Source: Manis javanica | Taxonomy: Eukaryota > Chordata > Mammalia > Pholidota > Manidae | Direction: 5' to 3' | Assembly: GCF_040802235.1 (NCBI RefSeq) | Contig: NC_133167.1 | Coordinates: 100,178,001-100,242,000, forward strand | DNA: 64,000 bases | Shown: one piece after another, positions 1-61,250 of the stretch | How positions within the stretch are numbered: position 1 is the first letter of the stretch | How the letters are laid out: each line of letters opens with the position of its first letter | The notes under the pieces: model-generated | What the model was told of the DNA's origin: nothing | Databases searched by the model: none | Seen by the model: the letters and a program-made list of their open reading frames with translations, nothing else | Translations under genes and position numbers: made by a program

Positions 1-79
1 ATATTGAAATTGACCCAATTTAAAGATGCATAATGAATGATTTCTCCTGTTTCTGGAAACACAGGGACAAGGAAATGAA

Positions 80-126
80 AAAGAGACAGAGAGAAAGAGA
101 GAAAGAGAGAGAGAGAGAGAGAGAGG
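80..126. repeat. GA-rich simple repeat
   Basis: Purine tract of GAGA and GAAAGA units in F11 intron 11, about 80 bp beyond the exon 11 donor. Confidence 0.9.
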
Positions 127-205
127 GTGGGAGAATGGCACATTAGAAGGGCACTTAATATATGTGTGCACATGGGCAACTAATAAAAACAGTAATGGTA
201 CTGAC

Positions 206-12098
<11,893 letters not shown>

Positions 12099-12264
12099 CC
12101 TGAAAAAGAAAAATGTGCATGTATTTAGAATATAAAACATGAGTTGGTCATTAGTTTCCTGACGTCAGGGTTTACAAGAAATGAGGAGGGAGGGGAATAG
12201 TTAATTCAATAGTGCTTGAGGGGTTCCCATCATAATATTGAACTTCATTTTCCCGCAAATCCTA

Positions 12265-12420
12265 AGACGGTCCTCAGCCCGGCCGTGTGTGTGGCGTTGC
12301 ACACTCACAGATCTGGAGCGCCGGGACTGACAGGGACGGAGTCCCTCCCCGCTGCGCCCTCCGCTGCCCCAGCCCGCTGTTCACCAGGCGGCTCTCATCG
12401 CCATCATCTGGCCCCTCTCT
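12265..12420. promoter_or_regulatory. Isolated CG-rich patch upstream of F11 exon 2
   Basis: A roughly 155-bp GC-rich stretch with about a dozen CG pairs inside AT-rich DNA, 170-320 bp 5' of F11 exon 2. Its role is unknown; it could be regulatory DNA or part of F11 exon 1, or an old insertion. Confidence 0.3.
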
Positions 12421-13999
12421 ACACCCCAGTGTCTCCATTTTTGTCTTCTCTTGCAATTTATTTCCTTTCTTTCCATCTTTGATGCCTCTCTCTATATCTA
12501 TCAAAAAGCTTGAAATGGCTTTCTACTTAGGAATTTTTCTATTTTAAAAATTCTGCTGCAAATAAAAGCCCTCTTAGTCACATCTAAATGCACTTATCCC
12601 AACAAAGCATTGAACTGACTGTGAAAAACTGACCATCAGTGAGATAAATCAAGACTTCTCATTTTTTGATATTGCTCTTAAAAATCCTTTTAATTTGTAA
12701 ATGCCTGTTACTGAGTACAAACTATTGCTCTTCTTTCATTCTGCATCTCCTCTGAAATTGGTTATAGGTATTAGCTAGAAGCCTTTAATATATATTGTAA
12801 GACAAATTTTAAAAACCATTCATTCTCTCTTGGAAAGTTTTTTAAAAGCCCCATGTTAGAAAAAGGCACTCCAAGGAATTATTGCTTGAGAGAAATCTTA
12901 AATAATAATTTTTGAAATCATACCTGAAAACACCTCGTTTGCTTGTTTGCTGAAATTCTTAATAAGAGTGTTTTTCTTCTTCCCAAATGGTCGTCATCTC
13001 CTCTAAATGTGCTTGTGTGGCTCATGTTCACGTACCTTTAATATTTACTTTTATGGATTTCCAATATTATGCAACACTGTCTCTTTGCACAGCCTGTCTG
13101 TGAAAGCCCTTAAAATCTGTATGTATCTAAAATGTACCTTGGTAGAGTTGCTTGTTTTTTCAATACATTACTTTTTTTTCCTTTTATTTTACTGTGTATT
13201 CAAAGAAGTGAGAACACAGAGACGGCTAGAGAACTTGAATTTGGCCAGGTGCCTTAGCAATTGAGCAGCAGCCTCACCTTTCAGTATGCCTGCTGACCAA
13301 AGCTGCAGTTAACCAGCTTTCAAATATCAACTGTTAACCATTAATTCCAGCCTAACTTTAGTGTCACAGTCTAAAATGAAAACAAGGGAAGTCTGATGGA
13401 CTTATTGATGAGCAATCTAGCAGAGGCCAAAACTTCAGCTGTTGTGTCCTGGGGGGTGGGTAGGAAGTAAAGGGCAATGGTAGGTGCCTGCCCTTCTAAG
13501 TTTAGCTTTCTTTTACACAGCATTCATTACCTCCTCAGTGGCCCATGGAGCTGTGGCTAGCTGTGAGGAGCCAAGCTCCCCGCCCCCCCACCCGCCCACT
13601 GTTTTTTTTTTAATCTCGCATCCGCTGAAAGTCTAAGTTAAATTTTTTAAAAAACAGAAAAAATGTGGGACTTACATAGCTTTCTTTAGAGCGGGTCGCA
13701 CTGAAGCATAAATGGAAAGCTAGGAAGTGCCAAGTCTAGCTGCTGTTGCATGAGAAGCAATCGAAAAAACCCAGGAATAGTTCAATTCTCTTTGGCCTAG
13801 AGGGCGCCCCTTAGTGGTAGGACTTGTTGCAGTTCCTAGTGAGGAAAGCTTAAAAATTTTTTCCCGGGTTTCACCAGGTACGTATTTCGGTTAAGGGCCT
13901 CCCCGTTGACCTTGACGAAGGGTTAAAAGCTCTGTGGAAGGCATAATGATGCATGTTCTCTGTTATCCAGATTTCCTAATTCGTTTGTTAGCTATGTAA

Positions 14000-14160
14000 T
14001 GCTAACAGAAACCAGCCTCTTGCACTGTAAGCCGAGTACCTGTGGGTCCTTGGCCCAGTCGCTTTCTCTCTCTGGGCTTCACATTCCTCATTTATAACTA
14101 CATACTAACTAGCCCTAAGGATGTCTAGGTGGTCCCCTGAAATCCTAAAAGAACCAAAAA
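14000..14160 (+). repeat. MIR SINE remnant
   Basis: TGGCCCAGTCGCTTTCTCTC followed by GGGCTTCACATTCCTCATTT matches the MIR core (splicing of CTTGGGCAAGT.. and CCTCATCTGTAAAA). Confidence 0.55.
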
Positions 14161-15729
14161 AGTAAAAAAAAACTTTTAAAAATCGAAATAAATTTTAGAG
14201 GCAGATAATTTTATTGTTCAGGGAAGACTTACAATTTTCTATAGATAAGAAAAATAAGATCTGAGGTTCATAAATGGAGTTGTAATTTTCAATAAATAGT
14301 CTGAAGGTGAGGGGAGAAATGAAATTACAATTTCGTGCCCATTCAAAATCTTGCTAAAGTTATAGGTACCAGAGGAAGTATTGTACTTTGTTCTGGGTCA
14401 CTGTGCTGTTATGCGTGACCTCTTGAACCTAGAAAATGTTGCCAGTTTACTTGGGACATTTCAGTATTTGGAGACAGACAGGGACAATCTCATTTTATGT
14501 CTACTGTAATAATGTCGCCATCATCCCAATGGATTCTGGAAATGTGGACGACCCAAGCCCTGGTGGCCAAATGCCTATGTAGAAAGATGACCCGGGCAGC
14601 CCTTGCAAAACTCTTACAAAGAGGGAAATATGAAGAAAGAGAGACTTTACTGAAGGAGACAATAGAATACTAATGAGTAGTGAGTAAAATAAAGGTAAAT
14701 TTGAAGCTTAGCCCCCCTTAAACTAATTGGAGACTTTTTTGAAAAGAAGAGAAAAGTCATCATTTTGTTCCATAAGGCAAAAAGTTAAGGGGGATTTGGG
14801 CTTAGCAGGAGCTTTTATGCAAAGTGCTAAGACACTATTGTGACATTCTATCTGTGTGGCAATTATTCAGATATTTTTATTTGCTTGGTTGCCAAGGTTT
14901 TATGACCCATCTTGGCATAAAGAGTTCTTAATTGCTTTCTTGAGTTTCCCATTTAAAATTAAGTACATTCCAGCCACACAAAAAGTGCACATTTATGAGG
15001 CATTGCTTTTTATAAAGCTCAAACAGAATGGCAAATTTGTGCCAAGACAGATTTTCATGGAAAGCTGATAAGTGAAATTATATAAGATCCTTATATCCCT
15101 GTATTGTCTACTCCATGAAACCCCATCTCTATCCTAAAGCTCCAGTAAAAAGACTATAATGATAACCTTCCAACCGTATTGAGAGAAACAGAAAAGCTCT
15201 ACTGAGAGAAATACCTCATTGGGAAACCAAATAATATTTTCCTAAGTGTGGTTTAGCTTGTCAGTGAAATCTCTAAGGCCTTTGAAATAAGATCAGGATT
15301 CCAAAATATTTTTGTCTACTCAAATCAAAGTGGAATGAGTCTTAATTGCATAGCTACTCTTTGAGATTAATTGACCTTCCTTTCAAACTGACATAAGGAT
15401 GCTAAAAACATTTCCAACTAATGCTACTGCAGTTTAGAATTCTGATGCCAACTACTTTTATCTTAAAGGTAAAGTTTTGTTTTCTCCCAGTGAAATAAAC
15501 TGTTTCTGAAGCCTAATGAAAATGGGAAGTTACTAGACAAAATCTCAGGAAGAATCCAGAACTTAGTCTGCAGAGACCCAAGTGCAGGTCAGAAGTCAGA
15601 GGCCTGGGTGACCTAAAGTCCTCTGTCGGGAAGACCACACAGGCACACAGCTGAGGGAGAGCCCTTGTCCATCACAGCCACAGTCCTACTGCGCACATCA
15701 TCCTGCCTTGTATACTATTCCACTACCTA

Positions 15730-15895
15730 GAAACCATTCCAGTACCACTGGCTCTAAGTAGTAGCTTTAAAATGATCATTTATACCCCATGGCAGTTCCA
15801 TGTTTCAAAACTCTCCTCCCAGTCTGCCCAAAGTCTTTCCCTCGCCTGTGGTTACCCTGCAAGCTCTCCAAAGTCCTGTTCAAACACCCAAAATT
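15730..15895 (+). repeat. Diverged duplicate segment, copy A
   Basis: Shares long blocks with 16825-17000: AAAATGATCATTTATACCCC, TTTCAAAACTCTCCTCCCAG and TGGTTACCCTGCA, in the same order and orientation. Confidence 0.8.
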
Positions 15896-16024
15896 TTCTC
15901 CTGAAGCGCCTTTGCTCTCTCATCAAGACTTGCTTTGAAAGGGGCACAGCCTCCCAAGTCCTGCAGCTCCTCCCTGTCTGTCCCTGAAATATCCCTTTTC
16001 ATTTAAGGTTTTAACGTGGGCCTT

Positions 16025-16180
16025 AGATCAGGGTCTTTCCTCCATACTGTCAGATATTCAGCATCATTCCTGGCCTTTATCCACTAGGTGCTGGCAGCAC
16101 CCCGAGCCCGGGTCTGGCAACCAAAAATGTCTCCAGACGTGGCCAGATGTCCCCTGGGTGAGGATGGAGAGTACAGTTGT
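16025..16180 (+). mobile_element. MER20 (hAT-Charlie DNA transposon)
   Basis: Contains TTCCTGGCCTTTATCCACTA and AACCAAAAATGTCTCCAGAC, then TGTCCCCTGGG, in MER20 order. Both ends are eroded. Confidence 0.8.
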
Positions 16181-16824
16181 CTCTTTAGATGATACTGAAA
16201 GTAACAAATGAGGGCGGTAAATGCTCCCGCCATCCTTTATCCTTCTCATAGTCTGCGGCAACATGATATGGGCAAGGAAGACAGCGTCTGGGTCCTGACT
16301 GCCCAGCTTCATCCGGGCCCTGTCCCTGCCAGTGACCCGGAGCTAAGCTTTCCACCTCTTTGGGCTCCATTGCCTCATCTTTAGAATAAAGATGTATTTA
16401 TTTGCTAGGCGTTTATCAAATGCCCTTTTATGTGCAGTGTGAATGAAAAAGAGCCTCCTTCGGTGTTCATGGTTTAGTGAGGAAAGAGAGATAACCAGTA
16501 ATTAAAGTATAAGTTTTAAGTTTGAACTAGAGGTTTCCCACACCTTGGTGAGGAATGAGACCGAGGTTGGAGCCCTTGGCTAACCTTGTAGCCAGTGTGA
16601 ACACGTGCTGTGTAGTGCCCACATACACCTCTCACAGCTGCCACCTCCCTGTCTCGGATGGCACTGCTGGACACCCGTGCCTCCTGCCCTCCCTCTTCCC
16701 AGGACCGTGTAGTCATTCCAACCTCTTGCTTTCAGAGCCTCTTAGACACTTCTCAGTCCCTTGAGGCCTGAGTTATGTGTGAAGGGCTTCTCTGTTCACC
16801 CCTGTGCACAGAGACATGGTGAGT

Positions 16825-17000
16825 AATAGAAAAACCATTCCAATACCACTGGCTCTGACTGGCAACTTTAAAATGATCATTTATACCCCCTGGGAGTTCC
16901 ACGTTTCAAAACTCTCCTCCCAGTCTGCCCAAACAAAGTCATTCCTTGACCAGTGGTTACCCTGCAGGCTCTCCCAAGTCTTGTTCAAACACCTTTTAGA
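16825..17000 (+). repeat. Diverged duplicate segment, copy B
   Basis: Second copy of the 15730-15895 segment, about 1.1 kb away, with several substitutions and small indels. Confidence 0.8.
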
Positions 17001-17934
17001 ATTAATACTAAAAGCTGGAGATAAATGATTTTCATCGCAAACCATTTTTTTCCTTTTAAATATAAAACAACACCAAACAGAAAAAGACTAATATTCTTTA
17101 TTTCAAGGCAAGGTAAAAGTTGAGGTTGTGTTTATTTTTAATTACTTCATGGAATCCAGCCAGATTTTACAAAATCTGGAAATTTTCTTCTGGAGTGAAG
17201 TCTTGACCCCGCAGTTTCCTCTTGTGTGGCTTGTGGATAACCCCAGCCTCACGGCTTTCCGTCAGGCCCCTCCGTCTTTATCCCTTTCCACCGCTCAGTG
17301 TGTCTTTGAGTATGGAGAGAAAAACTGGATCTTTTTCCAAAGCCTTCCTTTTCTATTTTTCTACTTACCTGCTACAATATTTTGTAAGTGGCCAGTTCCT
17401 GGGAGTGTTAAGTCAGCTTAACTGAAATGGATGGCGTGGGTTGTGGTAATCACTGGCATGTTTGGAATTTTTGTTGCATATGCATGTATATCATTTATTC
17501 CAGGGCTACTTCCTACTGCCATGAATTCACAAGACTGAATTCGATGAAATACTTTACACCTAATAATGCTTCTTGAATTACTGTTGCAGAACCCAGTATC
17601 CACTGGACCCCCAGCAGGGCAGATTCCTGGCCCTCTTTGAAGGCTGTGAGATGAGCCCGTCGCAGAGGCTGCAACCAGACAGCTGCCACCCCGCAGGAGC
17701 CTTGGGCAACACCAGGGAACCGAGGTAGGAGGCCAGAATGAAAGGGCACCCTGCTGTCCTCCCAGGCTCAGGGAACCCATCTCCTTCTTGGAAAACTGAG
17801 TGTTACACAGGTTACCCTTCCACTTGGCAGAACAAAACCCAAGCCTACATGGCTCTTCACCCCAAATGACAAAGGCTGTAGGAGGATTTAATGACCCTGC
17901 AGGGGAGGCACAGGCAAGAAATGATTACCTCGGA

Positions 17935-18290
17935 GATAATATGTATTGAGTTCCCGAGGAAGCTGGAAGACTAGAATGCTCCCAGGCACTGTGCTAGTTC
18001 GGAGTCCCTTCTCACCCATTCTATTTCACAATCAGAAGAAAACACTTTTTAATCATACTCTTTTGCCATTTTATTTCACAATAAACAATCGTGGAGATGT
18101 TCATTGGCTGTCTCCCATTATGAGTGTGGTTACTGAGTGCTGGAAGCCTGCCTCTGCAAGTCCCTGCCCCCAGCAGCTTTGCATGCAGTGTCTTTAACCT
18201 CACGACAAGGACACGAGGTAGCACTGCTCTCCAAGTCTTTGCAGATGAGGACCCCCAGGCTCAGTGTTTGAATTGAACCAGGTTACAAAA
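17935..18290 (+). repeat. MIR-type SINE remnants
   Basis: AGGCACTGTGCTAGTTCGGA near 17990 and GCAGATGAGGACCCCCAGGC near 18242 are MIR core and tail blocks. The KLKB1 poly(A) hexamer lies between them. Confidence 0.55.
18070..18075 (-). terminator. Candidate poly(A) signal for KLKB1
   Basis: AATAAA on the minus strand 277 bp past the KLKB1 stop, the first such hexamer downstream. The 3' UTR would include MIR-derived sequence. Confidence 0.5.
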
Positions 18291-18351
18291 GTTAATACTA
18301 CAAACTGGCTCTTCCCCACCCCTCTAAAGCCTCCTCACACTGGCGACTCCG

Positions 18352-35814
<17,463 letters not shown>

Positions 35815-36904
35815 CCTAAAAGAGAAAGCAACACATGCATAACTCTGCTGGAGATAGAGCATAATTAACACGAATCTTAATTTAAGGTGAGATAGGTTTT
35901 CTTATAAATGTCTGGATGGCAAGTCTAAGCACATAATTGCATAAAGTACAGCACAGAGAACAAGAGTTCAGTGGTACATTTTACCCTGGGACCTTGACAC
36001 AAGATACAAATGGAGACCTCTACATTTCTATTGTGTTTATTGTTTAGGATCCACCCAGATGGTTAGTAATCGCAGAAAAGGAACAGGTGGAGGTGGACTG
36101 CACATTTGTGAAACTTCTTGATCGGAGCAAAAAGAAAATTATTGTAAATAATGGTAATGATATCAGTCCAGAATCCCTATAAAGAAATGCTCTCAAAATA
36201 ATCAAGTGCATTTAAAAATTTTACATCGGTCTCTATTTTCATTGGTTTTAAAATATCTTGCACATAAAGATTTACACCTATAAGAATATCAGTTCCTCCT
36301 ATAATCTCTAAATATGCAGGAAATGAGAACATAAACTAATAGCTTCTTCACAAAGTAAAAGTCATGCTTAGTAAAACAATTACTTTTCAGAAGCAATCAT
36401 AGTAATAAAAATTCTCTACCTGAAAGCACAATTGCTTCCGTGGCTCTGGAGGTGAGGGTGTCTCTCGCCACTTAAAAATGGATGGTCTTCAGGCTTTCCT
36501 AATGTGGCACTGCGGGCAGTGTTTGCTTGGCTCCAATATTGACTTTGGTTTTCTGCCAATGGTTTTAACTTTTTGCCCTGTCAACATATTCTATGAACAT
36601 CCCATTTCTGTGTTCAGCCATTTAATACATTAACTGTTTCCTGTTAGGGCCACACAACTGACGCACGGGTTTTCATTTATAACATTCCCAGTTACTTGGG
36701 GTCATGCAGCTTAAATCTCATCTAACTGGACTTTTTTCATCACAGTGACCTGGGTGCACAACTGAATAAAGGGTGCATAACTCACCCTGGAAAGATCTGG
36801 CAAATGATGTCTATGACTTCCCCTACCCTAGTCAAAGAAGCATGTCACACTGAAGTTTTAAGTATGGCAGGGAATGAATGGGTCAGTGTTTAGGTCCTTC
36901 TCCC

Positions 36905-37165
36905 ACCCAAATCAGGAAAGGAGATATAGAGGGGCTGATCAACCACTGCAAATCTGGCCCAGCACCTGTTTTGTGAATAAAGTTTTATTGGCACACAGCC
37001 ACACCCATTCATTCATGTACTGTTTATGCTTGCTTTCACCCCACCACTACAGAGTTAAACAGTTGAGACAAAGATGGTGTGACCTGCAAAGGTGAAAAGA
37101 TTTGCTCTTTGGCCCTTTTCAGATAAGTAATTTGAAACCTGCTGTACAGCACTCCTGGCATAGAG
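36905..37165. repeat. Old interspersed repeat, family not named
   Basis: TGAATAAAGTTTTATTGGCA, CACAGCCACACCCATTCATT and a late TTTGCTCTTTGGCCCTTTTC block match a widespread mammalian repeat known for these phrases; I could not fix its name. Confidence 0.5.
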
Positions 37166-38084
37166 TTTAGAATTCCTTATCACACTCCCTCAACTGGGAA
37201 AAAAAAGTGGACTGTTTTCCCAGGAGTCTGTTCCCACTCAGGGAGTTCTATTTCATTTTTATTTTTAGGCAAAAGCCTCCCTATGTACTGAAATACAGCT
37301 CCTTGTAACTTCTATCCTTCAATCCTAGATTTGCCTACCAGAGCCACACAAAATAGTTTCTTTTTTTTGCCTTTTAAAATATTTAGAGACCATGATCACT
37401 TGCCCACCAAATATCCTTTGTTTTCTAACTGTTCTTCAAATTTATGGTATATCATTCTGGCTAGTAAATTAGATTTTTAGGGAGTTGATTCTTAAATAAA
37501 TATTTTATGCATATTACTACCAGGCAGAACTGTGTTCTATTAAAAATGTAGGATAATGTTGCCAGTAAAATCTTCTGGCTCTAACGGAGTATCGTACTTC
37601 AAATCTGCATGCTTTACTGCCTTTTAGGTTCAGGGTATGGACTGGTACACCAACAGTCAACAAGAATCCTCTCGCCCTGTGCAGTATGAAAGTATTCAAA
37701 TTTGGGATCCCATCTGCTCCCAGCCTCAACAGGATAAAAGGTGAGTGGAACAAAACCACCCTGCCTCCAAGTCACAGCAAAAACCCACCGAAGTTATTTC
37801 CCTAAAAGGTGAGATTACTGATTATAACCTATTTAAATATAAATCTGTGTTTTGCTTGAATTTCTCTTATAGTAAAGTATTAGTTATGTTCCAGTAATAC
37901 AATAAAACTAACCATTTCTTTATGGACTTGAGGAACCAGATCAGAATTAAGTTGAGGAGTGGTAGGCACAACTCTGAAATGTTCCCCAAGATTTCCCACT
38001 CTAATCCTGGGGAGTGAATAAAATAGATAACCTGTCTTCTCATGATTCTGGTATGTTACTGACAAAAGCAATTTTGTAGAAGTA

Positions 38085-38580
38085 ATCATGGCTACTAAAC
38101 AGCCACCTCCGAGCTAATCAAAATGGGTATTATCTGATTGGGCCTACTCTCATTACATGGACCCTTTCTTTGCTGTTAGCATAGGGAGAAATCTGGAAGG
38201 TTCCACATGTGAGAGGTATTTCGCAGGAGGGCAGCTCTCCCTTGCTGGCTTGGAGATGGACGGGATCGGGGGCAGGGACCCGGAGTGACTTCTGGGACTG
38301 AGAGTCTTAGTCTCTGGCTAAGAGCCAGAATGAAAGTGGAGGTGGGGGAGGGGCGGTTGAATCCTACAGCAGCCAGGAACTGTGTACTTCTGACAAACTG
38401 AATGAACTTGGAAGAAGATTCTCGCCCAGAACGCCCCCACTTTGATGTTGAGCTTGCAAGATGCTAGACAGGGAGCCCAGCTCAGCCCATCTCTTGGCCC
38501 ATAGAACTGTGACATGGTAAATTCGTGTTGTCTTAAATGGTTAAGATGATAGTAATTTATTACACAGCATAAGGCTAATA
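38085..38580 (-). mobile_element. Old MaLR-type LTR fragment (tentative)
   Basis: CTGATTGGGCCTACTCTCAT, GAAGATTCTCGCCCAGAACG and ATAGAACTGTGACATGGTAA followed by a TTGTCTTAAATGGTTAAG tail fit a MaLR-like repeat in reverse. Confidence 0.45.
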
Positions 38581-39905
38581 TGGAAGGTAATATTTACCCA
38601 AAGTGACAGTGGTTGAAGAGAGGGGGTTGGGGCTGGACACCTCTGAAGTGAGGACATGGAGGAGAGCCTCCGGGGGGGCACAGGGACCTGGGCGGGAGAT
38701 GGGCAGAGGAGACTGGTGATCCGCCTAGGGAGTGTCCAGAGAATCTGTGGTTTCCAAAAATGAGGGGAAAAGCCCTGACTCGCTGATGAAGCTGCTGTGT
38801 GGCTAGAAGGGCCCACCCGGAGAGAAACAGATAAAGTAAAGTTACGTCGTGCTGCCCATTAGGAAGAGGATCCTAGCTGACCAAGAAAGGTCTTTGGTGG
38901 TGCACTCTGGACTCGCGGAGGATCTCTGCCGTCTGCACCGTGGCAGTAAGGGTCCCTGAGGACCACTCTGTAGGCTCTGCTTTTCCCAGGGCGCCTCGGT
39001 GAGAAGCATAGTATTACACATACAGTACTGTTACACATGTAAGAGTAAGTGGAATACATCTTAACAGAGTAAATGAAAAAATAACTCTTCTAACGGAGCA
39101 GCAGTCACTTTGTCCTGTGGTAAGATGATAGCTGGAAGGAGAGGGTGGAATAAAGAAAGCTAAGTTGCTATTTGTAAGGAACCAGAAAAAGGAAAGGCAG
39201 AGAGGGAGGTGGCCTGAGAACAGGGCAGCCTCAGCTAGGACCACATATTTACAGGGTGGGAACAGAAAAAGGGTGGGGGGAGGATTTATCACAGAAGAGC
39301 TCCAAAAATAAAGACAGGGCTGTTCTTTAAAATGGGGATTTCTAGGCAGACCAAAATATTTTAAATCGACCCACTAGCATGTCATTAGATGCTGGAAAAA
39401 AACACATGTTGATATTTTAGATACATTCCAGGGTAAAAATTGGTCTTTTTTGTAACTAGCATCTCTTTAACTGTGAGACAGGTGAGCTGGTCTGGAAAAT
39501 GACATTCCTCAGTTGTCTGTGACCGTGAACAGAGCATTAGTTCAGTGGCCCCCCCCTAGGAAGTTTTCTAGACTGCACATCCCTGGGATTTCATGATGCT
39601 TATGGCTTTTGCTGACTCCCTGGTAGCCCTAAAAGATTTCACTTTCTGCCATCAGCTGAGCAAAATGTTCTGGTGTTTCTATTCTAGTTTATTCTTTACA
39701 ATCAGGGAAACTAGAGATCAGTCTATGATAGTAGCCCAAGAAACTTTTCTTAGAAAATCTGAATGACACCGGTGACATCAACTCAAAGTACTATTGCTCT
39801 TATTACCCTTATGACTCAGTCACCCACTAATTTATCTTTTAAAGTCATCTATTTTTCAAACTGACATCAATTCTTAGAATAAAACGTAGCACCCGTGTTT
39901 AAAGT

Positions 39906-39926
39906 CCAATTAATTAATTAATTAAT
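39906..39926. repeat. AATT tetranucleotide repeat
   Basis: Five AATT units in a row. Confidence 0.9.
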
Positions 39927-40884
39927 TTTTTGAGATACCTCTTTCCAGCAGCAGTAAAACACGTTAATAGGGAGACAGATACTTGATCACCCTCTTATTT
40001 TTAAAAAAAATCATCTGAATTTCGATACTACAGACCATAACATAACTTCTCAATTTGAACTCTTAACATGGTTTAACAGCATTTCCAAGTAAAACAAGCA
40101 TTACATTATTTTGGGACTAAATGAAGTTCTTAGGTTAAAAGTAACATTGAGCAATGTTTTACTTTAAATTTAATTTCATGTCTAGTATGGGGTTACACAC
40201 AGAAAAAAAGTAAAGTTTAAATGTAAGTTTAGCATACAATTGGTAAATAATACCGATTTACATGAATAAAATGTCAGTTATCCAAAGTCACCTGGGAATG
40301 AGGTTTTCTACTTTTGTCCTCTTTTTAGATAAGAAATGTAACCATATGGTGAGAGTCTTTTTCAACTGGCTCATATACGTCCTTGGCTTTTTCTCATCAA
40401 CTTAGGGGCTGGGTGGTCTACACTGGGACTTCTTGGGATAATAAAGTGGGTACAGTGGCTGACCTGGCCCTAAATACCCCTGCCTCGTAGCGCCTGCTAG
40501 ATGATCTTGGTTTTGTAAACCCCTTCTTTGATATCCATTGAAAAATACATATTCCATCCTCTTAATGTGTTGCTTCTCTCTGCTATGAAATTAAAATTCA
40601 GGGAATGTGTGTCAGTTATCAGCTTGATAGATATGTTCTGGAGGATTGAGTTACTGAAAGTCTCGCCCTAAACTGAGAGAGCCTACTGGGATGCCAAATA
40701 GGGTGACTGGCTTCTCATTTCCTTTACTGGTAGAAGGATTCTGGAAAAATGTGCCAAAATCAGAGGAAGAAAAATCTGTGTTCTAATGACGTAAGTAATT
40801 ACAGACCTGAGTTTCATAAAGCAGTAGCATATTTTAGTAGAAGTGTATCATACCAGGAGTGGTGAGATTTAGAATACAGACCTT

Positions 40885-41030
40885 TATTTCCAGCCCTGTC
40901 ACCCACTAGTACCATGCCTTCGGGCAGAAACGTCTCTTCTCATAAACCTCATTCCCTTCTAATGAAAGGGACTATGACTAGATAAGCTCTAAGGTCCTTC
41001 CAGCTCCAAAAGCTATAACTGTGTGAGGCT
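40885..41030 (+). repeat. MIR SINE remnant
   Basis: CCAGCCCTGTCACCCACTAG and CTCTAAGGTCCTTCCAGCTC are MIR core and tail phrases. Confidence 0.7.
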
Positions 41031-41423
41031 CTGTGAGTGACTAGAGATTACAAAGAGGAGTCTCTCTCCCCATAATATGTGATATATAAGGCAACTGTGA
41101 CATCGTGAAGCACTAAATGAAGCCTGTAGGTACACAATCAAAGGGAAATACGAACAGAACCAACTTAGAGATGATCTACTCCAGGTGATAAAATCAGGAA
41201 AGTGCTATAATAATTGTTCTTCTCATAGTTGATGCCACTTACATAATTTAAAAAACTTAAGCTCAAGACTAAATACTTAATTACTCACCCTTTTCAAATT
41301 AAATGTATATGTATATGTAAGACTACCTTTAAAAAATTCTGGAAATTCAGTGATATCCCTTCAGCCTGTCAATCGAAATTGAATCCTTTCGGATGCCTTT
41401 GGGTCCTTCTTTTGAGAAACTTG

Positions 41424-41429
41424 TTTATT
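41424..41429 (-). terminator. Candidate poly(A) signal for CYP4V2
   Basis: AATAAA on the minus strand about 240 bp past the stop. Nearest match only; a longer 3' UTR is possible. Confidence 0.3.
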
Positions 41430-41665
41430 TGGGTATTGCCATCAGTTAATTCTGATTTTGGGATCAAGACCAGGGATAAGATCTGTGGTGGTGGTGAAAA
41501 TATAAAAACTCTCTCTTTGGTAGACTTGACCCCAAGGTAAGTGGGAACAAGAAAAAATTAGGTCTAGAGATTAAGAGTATTGAACCCATGATCTACAAAC
41601 TGTAAATGTGATGTCCCCTTAAACAAAGGCCTTTTACATGAGAAGAGCACAGCCCAGCAATGCGG

Positions 41666-61250
<19,585 letters not shown>

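Larger units (their letters stand above)
12100..18351. other. Region between F11 and KLKB1
   Basis: 6.2 kb. It must contain F11 exon 1 and its liver promoter and the KLKB1 3' UTR; exon 1 cannot be fixed from sequence alone. Landmarks: a CG-rich patch (12265-12420), a C-rich stretch (13577-13600), MIR remnants (14000-14160, 17935-18290), a MER20 (16025-16180) and a diverged duplicated segment (15730-15895 and 16825-17000). Other parts hold nothing recognised. Confidence 0.75.
35816..41665. other. Region between KLKB1 and CYP4V2
   Basis: 5.85 kb. Must include KLKB1 exon 1 with its promoter and the CYP4V2 3' UTR; neither border is visible. Contains an unnamed repeat (36905-37165), an LTR-like block (38085-38580), an AATT repeat (39906-39926) and a MIR (40885-41030). 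The rest is unrecognised. Confidence 0.75.

Noticed and set aside
17418-17780. 120-residue minus-strand frame before KLKB1 3' end
   Set aside because: No similarity to protease or apple domains; not an extra KLKB1 exon, since the stop at 18352 ends the protein.
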